A program made the translations under genes and the position numbers. A DNA stretch of 64,000 nucleotides from Paraburkholderia atlantica (GTDB lineage: Bacteria; Pseudomonadota; Gammaproteobacteria; Burkholderiales; Burkholderiaceae): NCBI RefSeq assembly GCF_009362785.1, contig NZ_WHNQ01000022.1, positions 1 through 64,000 of the forward strand. The letters are read 5' to 3'. A model generated the notes under the pieces. The model was not told the origin of the DNA, made no database searches, and saw only the letters and a program-made list of their open reading frames with translations. Numbering within the stretch: the first letter of the stretch is position 1; each line of letters begins with the position of its first letter. Below, piece by piece: positions 33,429-41,060 of the stretch.

Positions 33429-35143
33429 TGCGCATACTCAAGCGATGGGGCGTGGCGGCGTTGGGGAGTGAACGCGAGGTCCGCGTCGTCTCCGCGCTGT
33501 GTTTCGGGCTCTACGTCGCTGCGACGCTGGGCGCCGGCGTCGCACAGGCAGCGACGCCAACGTTGCTACCGCCGTTGCCGACCTACGCGGCGCTCGACGA
33601 TCCAGCCGTATCGGCCAAAACTGCCCAAGAGACAGCGCCGCTGCCGAGCGGTGGTCTCGGCCAAGCGGCGAATCCGTTCGGCGACGTTTCCACGCCAAAA
33701 GCAGCCCAAGACCCGGACACCGTCGAGCCGGCCCCGCGTGCCGCGACAGCCCCCGACGCTTCCCCGGACGACGCCGCCAACGGCCCGATCCTGCCGCCGT
33801 CGCCAAAACAACCGACCGCTCCGGCTCGCGACGACGGCGCCGGCACGCCCAGTCTCGAGGGCCCGCCGGTTCCACTGCCGCCGCGGCCGCGCCTAGCCGA
33901 CGCATCGGCCGGCGCCGATTCGGGCCTTCCCGCGGGCAACAAGCCGATTTCGCTGAACTTCCAGCATGCGCAACTCGGCGCGGTCCTGAAAGCGTTTGCC
34001 GAGTTCACCGGCCTGAACATCGTCGCCAGTGACAAAGTGCGCGGCGCCGTGTCGATACGGCTCGATCAGGTGCCGTGGCGCACCGCGTTCGACACGCTGC
34101 TCGACGTCAACAATCTGGCGATGGAGCGCCACGGCAACGTCATCTGGGTCGCGCCTGCCGCCGAACTCGCTGCGCGCGAACGTCAGCGCTTCGAAGCTCA
34201 CGCGCGCGCCGCGGACCTCGAACCGCTCGCGAGCCGCACGTTCGAGCTGCACTACGCGCACGCCGAGGACGTGCGGCGCCTGCTGACCGGTTCCGGCACC
34301 CAGCGCGTGCTGTCCAAACGCGGCGCCGTCACCGCCGATCCGCGCACTAATCTGCTGTTCGTCACCGATCTCGCGGGGCGGCTCGAGCAGATCGCGGCGC
34401 TGATCGCCTCCGTCGACCGGCCGACTCGCCAGGTGCTGATCGAAGCTCAGATCGTCGAAGGCGAGCAGGGCTTTTCGCGCAATCTCGGGGTGCGGCTGTC
34501 GCTCGCCGGCACGAGCGCGGATGGTACGTCGAGGGGGCTGACGGGAGGAACGGACGGCACCGTGTACGATCTGTCGGCCCGTCCGATCTCCGGATTCGAT
34601 GCCGCGACCGCCGGCCTCACGCTATTCGCGGCGCACGCGACACGGCTGCTGAACATCGAACTCTCGGCGCTCGAATCAGAGGGACATGGGAAAATCGTGT
34701 CGAGCCCGCGGGTCGTCACGGCGGACCGGATGAAGGCGATCGTCGAGCAGGGCACCGAGCTGCCGTATCAGGCGAAGGTCGGCCAGGGCGTGTCCGGCGT
34801 GCAGTTTCGCCGCGCGACGCTCAAACTGGAGGTCGAGCCGCAGATCATGCCGGATGGCCGCGTAGTGCTCGATCTCGACGTCGCGAAGGACAGCGTCGGC
34901 GAGCAGACCGACGCCGGGCCCGCGATCAACACCAAGCACGTGCAAACGCGCGTCGAAGTCGAGGATGGCGGTACGGTGTCGATCGGCGGAATTTATGAGA
35001 CCGACGACCGGGACGACGTCGAGCGGGTGCCCATCCTTGGCAAAATACCGGTTTTGGGCGCCCTGTTCCGCCATCGGACTCATCGCGACACGCGTAGCGA
35101 ACTGGCGGTTTTCATCACGCCGCGCGTGGTGCGGGAAAATTAG
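33425..35143 (+). CDS. pilQ: PilQ/HofQ-like secretin
   Basis: 572 residues. A long signal sequence (to about 42) is followed by a Pro/Ala-rich linker (about 43-172) where typical PilQ proteins carry AMIN domains. Next is a short STN domain (ISLNFQHAQLGAVLKAFAEF, 174-240), an N1 domain, and the secretin domain with VLIEAQIVEG, FRRATLKLEVEPQIMPDGRV and GGIYETDDRDDVERVPILGKIP. It forms the outer-membrane ring for pilus extrusion or DNA uptake. The closing VERVPILGKIPVLGALFR is the secretin signature. Confidence 0.9.
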   Translation: MMRILKRWGVAALGSEREVRVVSALCFGLYVAATLGAGVAQAATPTLLPPLPTYAALDDPAVSAKTAQETAPLPSGGLGQAANPFGDVSTPKAAQDPDTVEPAPRAATAPDASPDDAANGPILPPSPKQPTAPARDDGAGTPSLEGPPVPLPPRPRLADASAGADSGLPAGNKPISLNFQHAQLGAVLKAFAEFTGLNIVASDKVRGAVSIRLDQVPWRTAFDTLLDVNNLAMERHGNVIWVAPAAELAARERQRFEAHARAADLEPLASRTFELHYAHAEDVRRLLTGSGTQRVLSKRGAVTADPRTNLLFVTDLAGRLEQIAALIASVDRPTRQVLIEAQIVEGEQGFSRNLGVRLSLAGTSADGTSRGLTGGTDGTVYDLSARPISGFDAATAGLTLFAAHATRLLNIELSALESEGHGKIVSSPRVVTADRMKAIVEQGTELPYQAKVGQGVSGVQFRRATLKLEVEPQIMPDGRVVLDLDVAKDSVGEQTDAGPAINTKHVQTRVEVEDGGTVSIGGIYETDDRDDVERVPILGKIPVLGALFRHRTHRDTRSELAVFITPRVVREN

Positions 35144-35257
35144 GGCATATAGGGCACGCATGCGCCGCCGTCCGCCGGCGGCGCGCAGGCTCGACAAGGC
35201 AGCCGCTTTGCCAGTAAGCTGCGGCACGAACTACACCGGATTAGCCAGAGGACACCG

Positions 35258-35809
35258 TTGCAAGCGCGGGACGCACACGCCAATGTTTTTTTCGTAGGGC
35301 TCATGGGGGCAGGAAAGACCACTGTGGGTCGGGCGGTTGCGCGCCGTCTCGAGCGCCCGTTCTTCGATTCCGACCATGAAATCGAGGCGCGCACGGGCGC
35401 GCGCATTCCCGTGATCTTCGAGCTCGAGGGCGAAGCGGGCTTTCGCGATCGCGAAGCGAGCGTGATCTCGGAGCTGACCGCGCGGGACAATATCGTGCTC
35501 GCGACCGGCGGCGGCGCGGTGCTGCGGCCGGAAAACCGCGAAGCGCTGAAAAGCCGCGGCCTCGTGATCTATCTGCGCGCCAATCCGCATGACCTGTGGC
35601 TGCGCACGCGGCGCGACAAGAATCGTCCGCTGCTGCAAACGGAAGACCCCAAGGCGCGCCTCGAAGCGCTCTATGAAGTGCGCGACCCGCTGTACCGCGA
35701 ATGCGCGCACTTCGTGATCGAAACCGGCCGGCCCTCGGTCAACGGACTCGTCAACATGGTTCTGATGCAGCTCGAGATGGCCGGCGTCGCCAAACATCCT
35801 GCGTCATAA
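35258..35809 (+). CDS. aroK: Shikimate kinase
   Basis: 183 residues, apparently from a TTG start (no ATG or GTG in frame precedes the P-loop). Walker A is GLMGAGKTT (14-22), the shikimate-binding DSDHEIE follows, and GGGAVLRPENRE and RDPLYRE are family markers. It phosphorylates shikimate in aromatic amino-acid synthesis. aroK-aroB follows pilQ, as in many proteobacteria. Confidence 0.95.
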   Translation: MQARDAHANVFFVGLMGAGKTTVGRAVARRLERPFFDSDHEIEARTGARIPVIFELEGEAGFRDREASVISELTARDNIVLATGGGAVLRPENREALKSRGLVIYLRANPHDLWLRTRRDKNRPLLQTEDPKARLEALYEVRDPLYRECAHFVIETGRPSVNGLVNMVLMQLEMAGVAKHPAS

Positions 35810-35817
35810 TGGACCGT

Positions 35818-36894
35818 ATGATTACCGTCAACGTCGAACTGGGCGAGCGCGCCTACCCCATCCATATCGGTGCCGACCTGATCGGCCAGACTGAGTTGTT
35901 CGCGCCGCATATCGCCGGCAACTCGATCACGATCGTCACCAACAGCACCATCGATCCGCTCTACGGCGACAAGCTGCGCGCGGCGCTCGCGCCGCTGAAC
36001 AAGCAGGTGTCCACGGTCGTTCTGCCGGACGGCGAAGCGCACAAGAATCTGCAGACGCTGAACCTGATCTTCGATGCGCTGCTCGGCTCGCGCGCCGACC
36101 GCAAGACCACGCTGATCGCGCTCGGTGGCGGTGTGATCGGCGACATGACCGGGTTTGCCGCCGCCTGCTACATGCGCGGCGTGCCGTTCATCCAGGTGCC
36201 GACCACGTTGCTGTCGCAGGTGGATTCGTCGGTCGGCGGCAAGACCGGCATCAATCATCCGCTCGGCAAGAACATGATCGGCGCGTTCTACCAGCCGCAG
36301 GCGGTGATCGCCGACATCGGCGTATTGCGGTCGCTGCCCGCGCGCGAACTCGCGGCGGGCATCGCCGAAGTCATCAAGACCGGCGCGATCGCCGATGCCG
36401 GTTTCTTCACCTGGATCGAGGCCAATATCGAGGCTTTGAACCGCTGCGAACCGGCGGCGTTGACCGAGGCGGTCAAACGTTCGTGCGAGATCAAGGCTTC
36501 GGTGGTGGCGCAGGACGAGCGCGAAGGTGGTCTGCGCGCGATCCTGAACTTCGGCCATACGTTCGGCCACGCGATCGAAGCCGGACTCGGCTATGGCGAG
36601 TGGCTGCACGGCGAGGCGGTCGGCTGCGGAATGGTGATGGCGGCGGATCTGTCCGTGCGCCTCGGCCATCTGGACGAAGCGTCGCGCAAGCGACTCGTCG
36701 ACGTGGTGCTTGCCGCACATCTGCCCACGCGTGCTCCGGCGCTCGGCACGGATCGCTACGTCGAGCTGATGCAGATCGACAAGAAAGCAGAAGGCGGCGC
36801 GATCAAGTTCATTCTGCTGAAGCGTTTCGGTGAGACACTGATCACCCGCGCGCCCGACGCCGAAGTGCATGCGACGCTGGCCGCCGCCGTCTAG
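35818..36894 (+). CDS. aroB: 3-dehydroquinate synthase
   Basis: 358 residues from MITVNVELGERAYPIHIG. An ATG at 35809, overlapping the aroK stop, would add MDR. Motifs seen: PDGEAHKNLQTL, GGGVIGDMTGFAAACYMRG (NAD-binding), VDSSVGGKTGINHPLGKNMIGAF and LNFGHTFGHAIEAGLGYGEWLHGEAV (zinc ligands). It converts DAHP to 3-dehydroquinate, the second step of the shikimate pathway. Confidence 0.96.
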   Translation: MITVNVELGERAYPIHIGADLIGQTELFAPHIAGNSITIVTNSTIDPLYGDKLRAALAPLNKQVSTVVLPDGEAHKNLQTLNLIFDALLGSRADRKTTLIALGGGVIGDMTGFAAACYMRGVPFIQVPTTLLSQVDSSVGGKTGINHPLGKNMIGAFYQPQAVIADIGVLRSLPARELAAGIAEVIKTGAIADAGFFTWIEANIEALNRCEPAALTEAVKRSCEIKASVVAQDEREGGLRAILNFGHTFGHAIEAGLGYGEWLHGEAVGCGMVMAADLSVRLGHLDEASRKRLVDVVLAAHLPTRAPALGTDRYVELMQIDKKAEGGAIKFILLKRFGETLITRAPDAEVHATLAAAV

Positions 36895-36966
36895 ACTCAA
36901 CGCGGCCCTGCAACCACACTTCACGCACCCGCGTCACGAGGCGCCGCCCATGTTTCGGAGAACCCG

Positions 36967-38241
36967 GTGACTGACAGGCGCAGCGACGATATCCAGCATG
37001 ACTCGACAAGCGCGCGCGCTGGCGCCGGGAACGGCGCCAGCGGCGCCACTGCCATCGCCGCGGATGCCGCTGCCGCAGTCGCCGCACCCGCCGTCCCCGC
37101 GCCGACCCAGCAGGCGCTCGAAGGGCATCTCGCGCCGTACGCGGCGCATTCGAGCCAGTCGCGCGGGCGTCGCTATGCGGAAACCGCGCCGAGCGCGCGC
37201 ACCGAGTTTCAGCGCGACCGCGACCGCATCGTCCACTCCACCGCATTCCGGCGGCTCGAATACAAGACTCAGGTATTCGTCAATCACGAGGGCGACCTGT
37301 TTCGCACGCGTCTCACCCACAGCCTCGAAGTTGCGCAGATCGCGCGCTCGGTCGCGCGCAATCTGCGCGTCAATGAAGATCTGGTCGAAGCGATTTCGCT
37401 GGCGCACGATCTCGGCCATACACCGTTCGGCCATGCCGGCCAGGATGCATTGAACGAATGCATGCGCGAGCACGGCGGCTTCGAGCACAATCTGCAGAGC
37501 CTCGCGGTCGTCGACGAACTTGAGGAGCACTACGGAGCATTCAACGGCCTGAACCTGTGCTTCGAGACGCGCGAGGGCATTCTCAAGCATTGCTCGCGCG
37601 ACAACGCGCGCCGGCTCGGCGAATTGGGCGAGCGCTTTCTCGAAGGACGTCAACCGTCGCTCGAAGCGCAGATCGCCAACGTCGCCGACGAAATCGCCTA
37701 CAACAATCACGACGTCGACGACGGTTTGCGCTCCGGTCTGCTGTCGCTCGAGCAGCTCGCCGAAGTGGAGCTCTGGCAGACGCATTGTGAGGCGGCGCGC
37801 GGCGACTACCCGCAGATAGAAGGGCGTCGGCTGATTCACGAGACGGTGCGGCGCGTGATCAATACGCTGATCGTCGATCTGATCGAGACGACGCGGGCCA
37901 ACCTCGCGCGCTACTCACCGGCGTCACTCGACGACGTGCGCGCGGCGCCCCCGCTCGTCGCACACAGTGATGCGATTGCCGCGCAGGCCGCGGCGCTCAA
38001 GCGCTTTCTGTTCAGAAACATGTACCGCCACTATCGCGTGATGCGCATGGCCAACAAGGCGCGCCGCGTCGTGGTCGGACTGTTCGACGCGTTCACCGAC
38101 GACCCGCGGCTGCTGCCGCCGGACTATCAGTCGAGCGATGCGACGCGCCAGCCGCGTCTGATCGCGCATTACATCGCGGGGATGACCGATCGCTACGCGC
38201 TGAAGGAGTATCGACGGCTGTTCGTGATCGACGACAATTAG
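36967..38241 (+). CDS. dgt: dGTPase-like HD-domain triphosphohydrolase
   Basis: 424 residues from a GTG start. The first ~50 residues are a low-complexity Ala/Gly/Thr-rich extension. From about residue 80 the family sequence is clear: FQRDRDRIVHSTAFRRLEYKTQVF, RTRLTHSLEVAQIAR, the HD pair in AHDLGHTPFGHAGQ, and DEIAYNNHDVDDGL. The enzyme removes triphosphate from deoxynucleotides. It follows aroB by 72 nt, a common beta-proteobacterial arrangement. Confidence 0.93.
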   Translation: MTDRRSDDIQHDSTSARAGAGNGASGATAIAADAAAAVAAPAVPAPTQQALEGHLAPYAAHSSQSRGRRYAETAPSARTEFQRDRDRIVHSTAFRRLEYKTQVFVNHEGDLFRTRLTHSLEVAQIARSVARNLRVNEDLVEAISLAHDLGHTPFGHAGQDALNECMREHGGFEHNLQSLAVVDELEEHYGAFNGLNLCFETREGILKHCSRDNARRLGELGERFLEGRQPSLEAQIANVADEIAYNNHDVDDGLRSGLLSLEQLAEVELWQTHCEAARGDYPQIEGRRLIHETVRRVINTLIVDLIETTRANLARYSPASLDDVRAAPPLVAHSDAIAAQAAALKRFLFRNMYRHYRVMRMANKARRVVVGLFDAFTDDPRLLPPDYQSSDATRQPRLIAHYIAGMTDRYALKEYRRLFVIDDN

Positions 38242-38343
38242 GCGCTAGCGGCTTGGCGCGGCAAGGGGCAACGTTTAACCTTGCCGCATCGAAGCGGCTG
38301 TCGCGTCGCCCTTGCCAGCATCGTCAGACCGCGCAGGTCAGCG

Positions 38344-38724
38344 TCATCGCGAGCGCGATGCGAACAGCGCTCCCGCCACCAGCGCAAGTCCGCCGACGAT
38401 CGCAATCGTCTGCCACGGATTTTCATGCACATAGTGATCGGCGTCCGAGATCGCGACGCCCGCACGATCACGCATGGCATCGCGCGTGTCGTTCAGCCGC
38501 TCGCGCGCGGCGTCCAGTTGTTTGCGCAGCCTGCCGCGCAAGGCCACGGCGTCGGCCTGCGTGCCGTCGGCCAAGGTCGATTCGAGTTCCGACAGCAGGG
38601 TGCGCAACTCGACCGCGATATCTTCGGCCGCGTGGCGGCTATGGCGAGCGATGCGCCGTGCACGGCGACTCGCGCTTGTCCAGGATTCGCCGAGGGCGTC
38701 TCGCGTATTTGGAAGTGCTGTCAT
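38344..38724 (-). CDS. DUF883 (ElaB/YqjD-type) membrane-anchored protein
   Basis: 126 residues from MTALPNTRDALGESW. The first 90 are helical and charged (coiled coil), then HENPWQTIAIVGGLALVAGALF, a single C-terminal membrane anchor ending in SRSR. The xENPWxxxxxG motif is typical of ElaB/YgaM/YqjD proteins, which bind stationary-phase ribosomes to the membrane in E. coli. It is monocistronic, convergent with dgt. Confidence 0.88.
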   Translation of the reverse strand: MTALPNTRDALGESWTSASRRARRIARHSRHAAEDIAVELRTLLSELESTLADGTQADAVALRGRLRKQLDAARERLNDTRDAMRDRAGVAISDADHYVHENPWQTIAIVGGLALVAGALFASRSR

Positions 38725-39088
38725 GGTCGCTCCGTCGATGAGTTGAAAGGCCCCGCGCATCGTCGCGCGGATACGCTATGCGCAGACGCAGTATCACGTC
38801 GCAGCGTTGGAAACGCCATCTAACGCAACTTCGATGCCAAGCGTCGCATTGCCCGTAACGCGACAGCGCGGGGCTCGCGACACGGTCCGCGTGCCCTTAG
38901 CGCTGCCCAATATTGCACGCAGGTACGCCGCATTCGCGTCAAATTTACAAACGCCGATGCCGGATGACATTGCCATACCGATACAAGCGGGAGGCCAAAC
39001 AAAAACGCCGTCATCTGTTCGATGACGGCGTTCCCCACGGCGCGAAAATTCGACTACCCTAATTCAAGCCACCTGCTGTCGCGATGCG
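38725..39088. other. Intergenic stretch between the DUF883 gene and ompW
   Basis: About 364 nt with no credible gene. It holds the ompW terminator (39001-39032) and presumably the minus-strand promoter of the DUF883 gene. I see no repeat or mobile-element remnant in it. Confidence 0.6.
39001..39032 (-). terminator. Intrinsic terminator of ompW
   Basis: 11-bp perfect stem AACGCCGTCAT (39004-39014) with 39022-39032. The plus-strand A-run (38996-39005) becomes the U-run on the minus strand, so it terminates ompW. Confidence 0.85.
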
Positions 39089-39814
39089 TTAGAAACGGTA
39101 ACCGATGTTGACGTAGGTGACGATCGGGTTCAGCTTGATCTTGGTCTGCGATTGCACGGTCAGCGTGCCGACCGGCGTGGTGGCCGCCGAATTGAGCTTC
39201 GCGGTCGTGCTGAGCGGCAGGTATGAGATCGACACGCCGGCGAACCAGTGCTGATTGAAGGAGTAATGGAAGCCTGCATTAAACACGGGTTCCCACGAAC
39301 TATCCGTCGAGACACTGGTCGGACCATGCAGAATGTTGGCTTGGAATGAGCTGTTGGTGATGTGTTCGTCGGTGAACCAGATGCGGCTCACACCGACACC
39401 GAGATATGGCCGGAACGCAGCGGTCGGCGCGTTGAAGTAGTACTTGAACAGCAGAGTCGGGCTCCACTGTTTGGCCTGCCCGATCTTGCCGAACTGCGCG
39501 AGGCTGCCCGTGCCTGATAGGTCGAAAGTAGGCGGGACGCCAATGACGAATTCGGTGGCGATGTGGTCGGTGACGAAGTATCCGGCGGTGAAACCGATGG
39601 TGTCGGCCGAACCCAGCGAAGCGCCGGTGTTGGCTTCGGTGATGTTGGTTGGGCTCCCGCCGATGCTGGTCACGGTCAGCGGGTCGCTGCTCGATTGGGG
39701 CGCCAGATGGAACCAGCCCGTCGTGACGTAAAAGCTGCCGGCCGATTGTGCGTGCGCTGCCGTGCTCATGCAGGCAAGCACTGCCATCCCCGTTACGGCC
39801 TGTTTTAATTTCAT
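39089..39814 (-). CDS. ompW: OmpW-family outer membrane protein
   Basis: 241 residues from MKLKQAVTGMAVLACMSTAA, with a Sec signal peptide cleaved after AAHA. An upstream in-frame ATG at 39871 would add 19 residues without signal-peptide logic. It is an eight-strand beta barrel with HIATEFVIGVPPTF, FRPYLGVGVSRIWF and the terminal Phe of GYRF. OmpW proteins form small hydrophobic channels. It has its own terminator. Confidence 0.93.
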   Translation of the reverse strand: MKLKQAVTGMAVLACMSTAAHAQSAGSFYVTTGWFHLAPQSSSDPLTVTSIGGSPTNITEANTGASLGSADTIGFTAGYFVTDHIATEFVIGVPPTFDLSGTGSLAQFGKIGQAKQWSPTLLFKYYFNAPTAAFRPYLGVGVSRIWFTDEHITNSSFQANILHGPTSVSTDSSWEPVFNAGFHYSFNQHWFAGVSISYLPLSTTAKLNSAATTPVGTLTVQSQTKIKLNPIVTYVNIGYRF

Positions 39815-40001
39815 ATGTGCTCCTCCAAAAAAGGCCCGCTCATTATGACTACAACGTTTGAAACAAACCATACGCGGCGGTTAGAGTTTTCTCCCTAAGC
39901 GCCGCGTGGTTTCTGGCTTGGCCGCATGGCGCCGAACCTTGCGCGCATGCGGATCTTCGGACCTTCGGGTATATACCAACGCGACTATTGGACACTCCAG
40001 C

Positions 40002-40709
40002 ATGGCACGGCTTGCACGTCTTTATGTCCCCGACCAGCCGCAGCACGTCATCCTCCGCGGGCTCGATCAGCAGCCCGCCTTCGTCGACGACCAGGACTAC
40101 GAGCTTTTCATCGACTGTCTGAAGGCGGCATCCCGGGACCATCATCTTTCCATCCACGCTTACGCCTTGATGCCGGGCGCCGTGCAACTGCTCGTCACGC
40201 CCACCGAGGAGTCGAGCCTGCCCAAGGCGATGCAGGCTGTCGGGCGGCGCTACGTCGCGCACTTCAACCGGCGCTATGCGCGTCGCGGCACCTTGTGGGA
40301 AGGCCGTTACCGCGCCACGGTGATTGAAGGTGAGCGCTACTTCCTGCTGGCGAGCCGGGTGGTCGAAATGTGTCCGGTGCGCTTGCAGTTGGTCAACGCT
40401 GCCGAGGATTATCGTTGGTCGAGCTATCGTCATCACATCGGCCTTACCCTCGACAGCCTGATCACGGATCACCCTCTCTACTGGTCGCTCGGCAATACGC
40501 CGTTCGAGCGGCAGCGTGCTTATCGCGAATTGTGCGAGCAGCCGCTCGACGAGCGCGAGGCAAGTCAGCTTCAGCAAGCCACGTTGAAGGGCTGGGTGCT
40601 CGGCAGCGACACTTACCGCGAATGGGCGGCGCGCGCCGCGAACCGGCGTGTGTCACCGCTACCGCGTGGCCGGCCACGCAAGGTGCGCGAGACGCCGCAT
40701 ACGCAGTGA
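40002..40709 (+). CDS. RAYT/TnpREP-family protein, catalytic residues lost
   Basis: 235 residues from the ATG at 40002. The Y1-transposase-like RAYT scaffold is clear: QPQHVILRG, DDQDYELFI, GRRYVAHFNRRYARRGTLWEGRY and DYRWSSYRHH. At the HUH site the expected HVH reads Ala60-Val61-Gln62 in LMPGAVQLLV. In the helix where RAYTs have the nucleophilic Tyr (YIELNPV) it reads VVEMCPV, with Val120 in the Tyr position. It is a single copy between ompW and gltB, and no flanking palindromic repeats or ends were noticed. Probably a domesticated DNA-binding protein, or decaying. Confidence 0.85.
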   Translation: MARLARLYVPDQPQHVILRGLDQQPAFVDDQDYELFIDCLKAASRDHHLSIHAYALMPGAVQLLVTPTEESSLPKAMQAVGRRYVAHFNRRYARRGTLWEGRYRATVIEGERYFLLASRVVEMCPVRLQLVNAAEDYRWSSYRHHIGLTLDSLITDHPLYWSLGNTPFERQRAYRELCEQPLDEREASQLQQATLKGWVLGSDTYREWAARAANRRVSPLPRGRPRKVRETPHTQ

Positions 40710-40794
40710 GGCGGCGGAAAGGCGACACCCAGCGCCGCCGATAGAGCCGCTTTAAATCCGCATAAAGCGTTTTGCATCAAAGGACTACATGAAG

Positions 40795-40821
40795 ACGGCA
40801 TTTCGTATGCCGTTTTCTTTT
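40795..40821 (+). terminator. Weak intrinsic terminator after the RAYT-like gene
   Basis: 7-bp stem ACGGCAT (40795-40801) with 40807-40813, a TTCGT loop and a T-rich tail TTTTCTTTT. It is about 85 nt past the stop codon. Confidence 0.65.
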
Positions 40822-40901
40822 GTGTCGCATTGATATGGCACCAATAAAAAATAGCCGCAATGCACCAATTTGATAATCGGGGGCGGATCACCATGTTTTA
40901 T

Positions 40902-40931
40902 TTGCTATTTCCTTGATTCGTCGCGTATATT
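40902..40931 (+). promoter_or_regulatory. Candidate promoter of gltBD
   Basis: TTGCTA (40902-40907), an 18-nt spacer and TATATT (40926-40931). The predicted start near 40938 gives a leader of about 120 nt to the gltB ATG. No clear NtrC or sigma54 box was recognised. Confidence 0.45.
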
Positions 40932-41060
40932 CCGATTTCCGACGCTTTTCCTCCCGCGCAGTTCTGCTGCGAGAAGAGCGCCGTCGTGGTTGCGAAGCGC
41001 ACTGCGGCAAAAAAACAATGGTTTAACGGCCTGTCCGGCCTCCTCACAGACGGTGTCCCC

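Larger units (their letters stand above)
40710..41060 (+). other. Leader and promoter region before gltB
   Basis: 351 nt without a gene. It holds a terminator-like hairpin (40795-40821) for the upstream gene and a candidate gltB promoter (40902-40931). In-frame codons from GTG 40986 to 41058 could extend GltB by 25 residues but are unlike the family. Confidence 0.6.

Noticed and set aside
35144..35257. Possible small gene between pilQ and aroK
   Set aside because: Only 114 nt, GC-rich, without a credible start and ribosome binding site. It probably carries the aroK translation signals.
39906..40001. Upstream extension of the RAYT-like protein (32 codons)
   Set aside because: The extension does not resemble the family N-terminus, and the ATG at 40002 gives the typical start MARLARLYVP.
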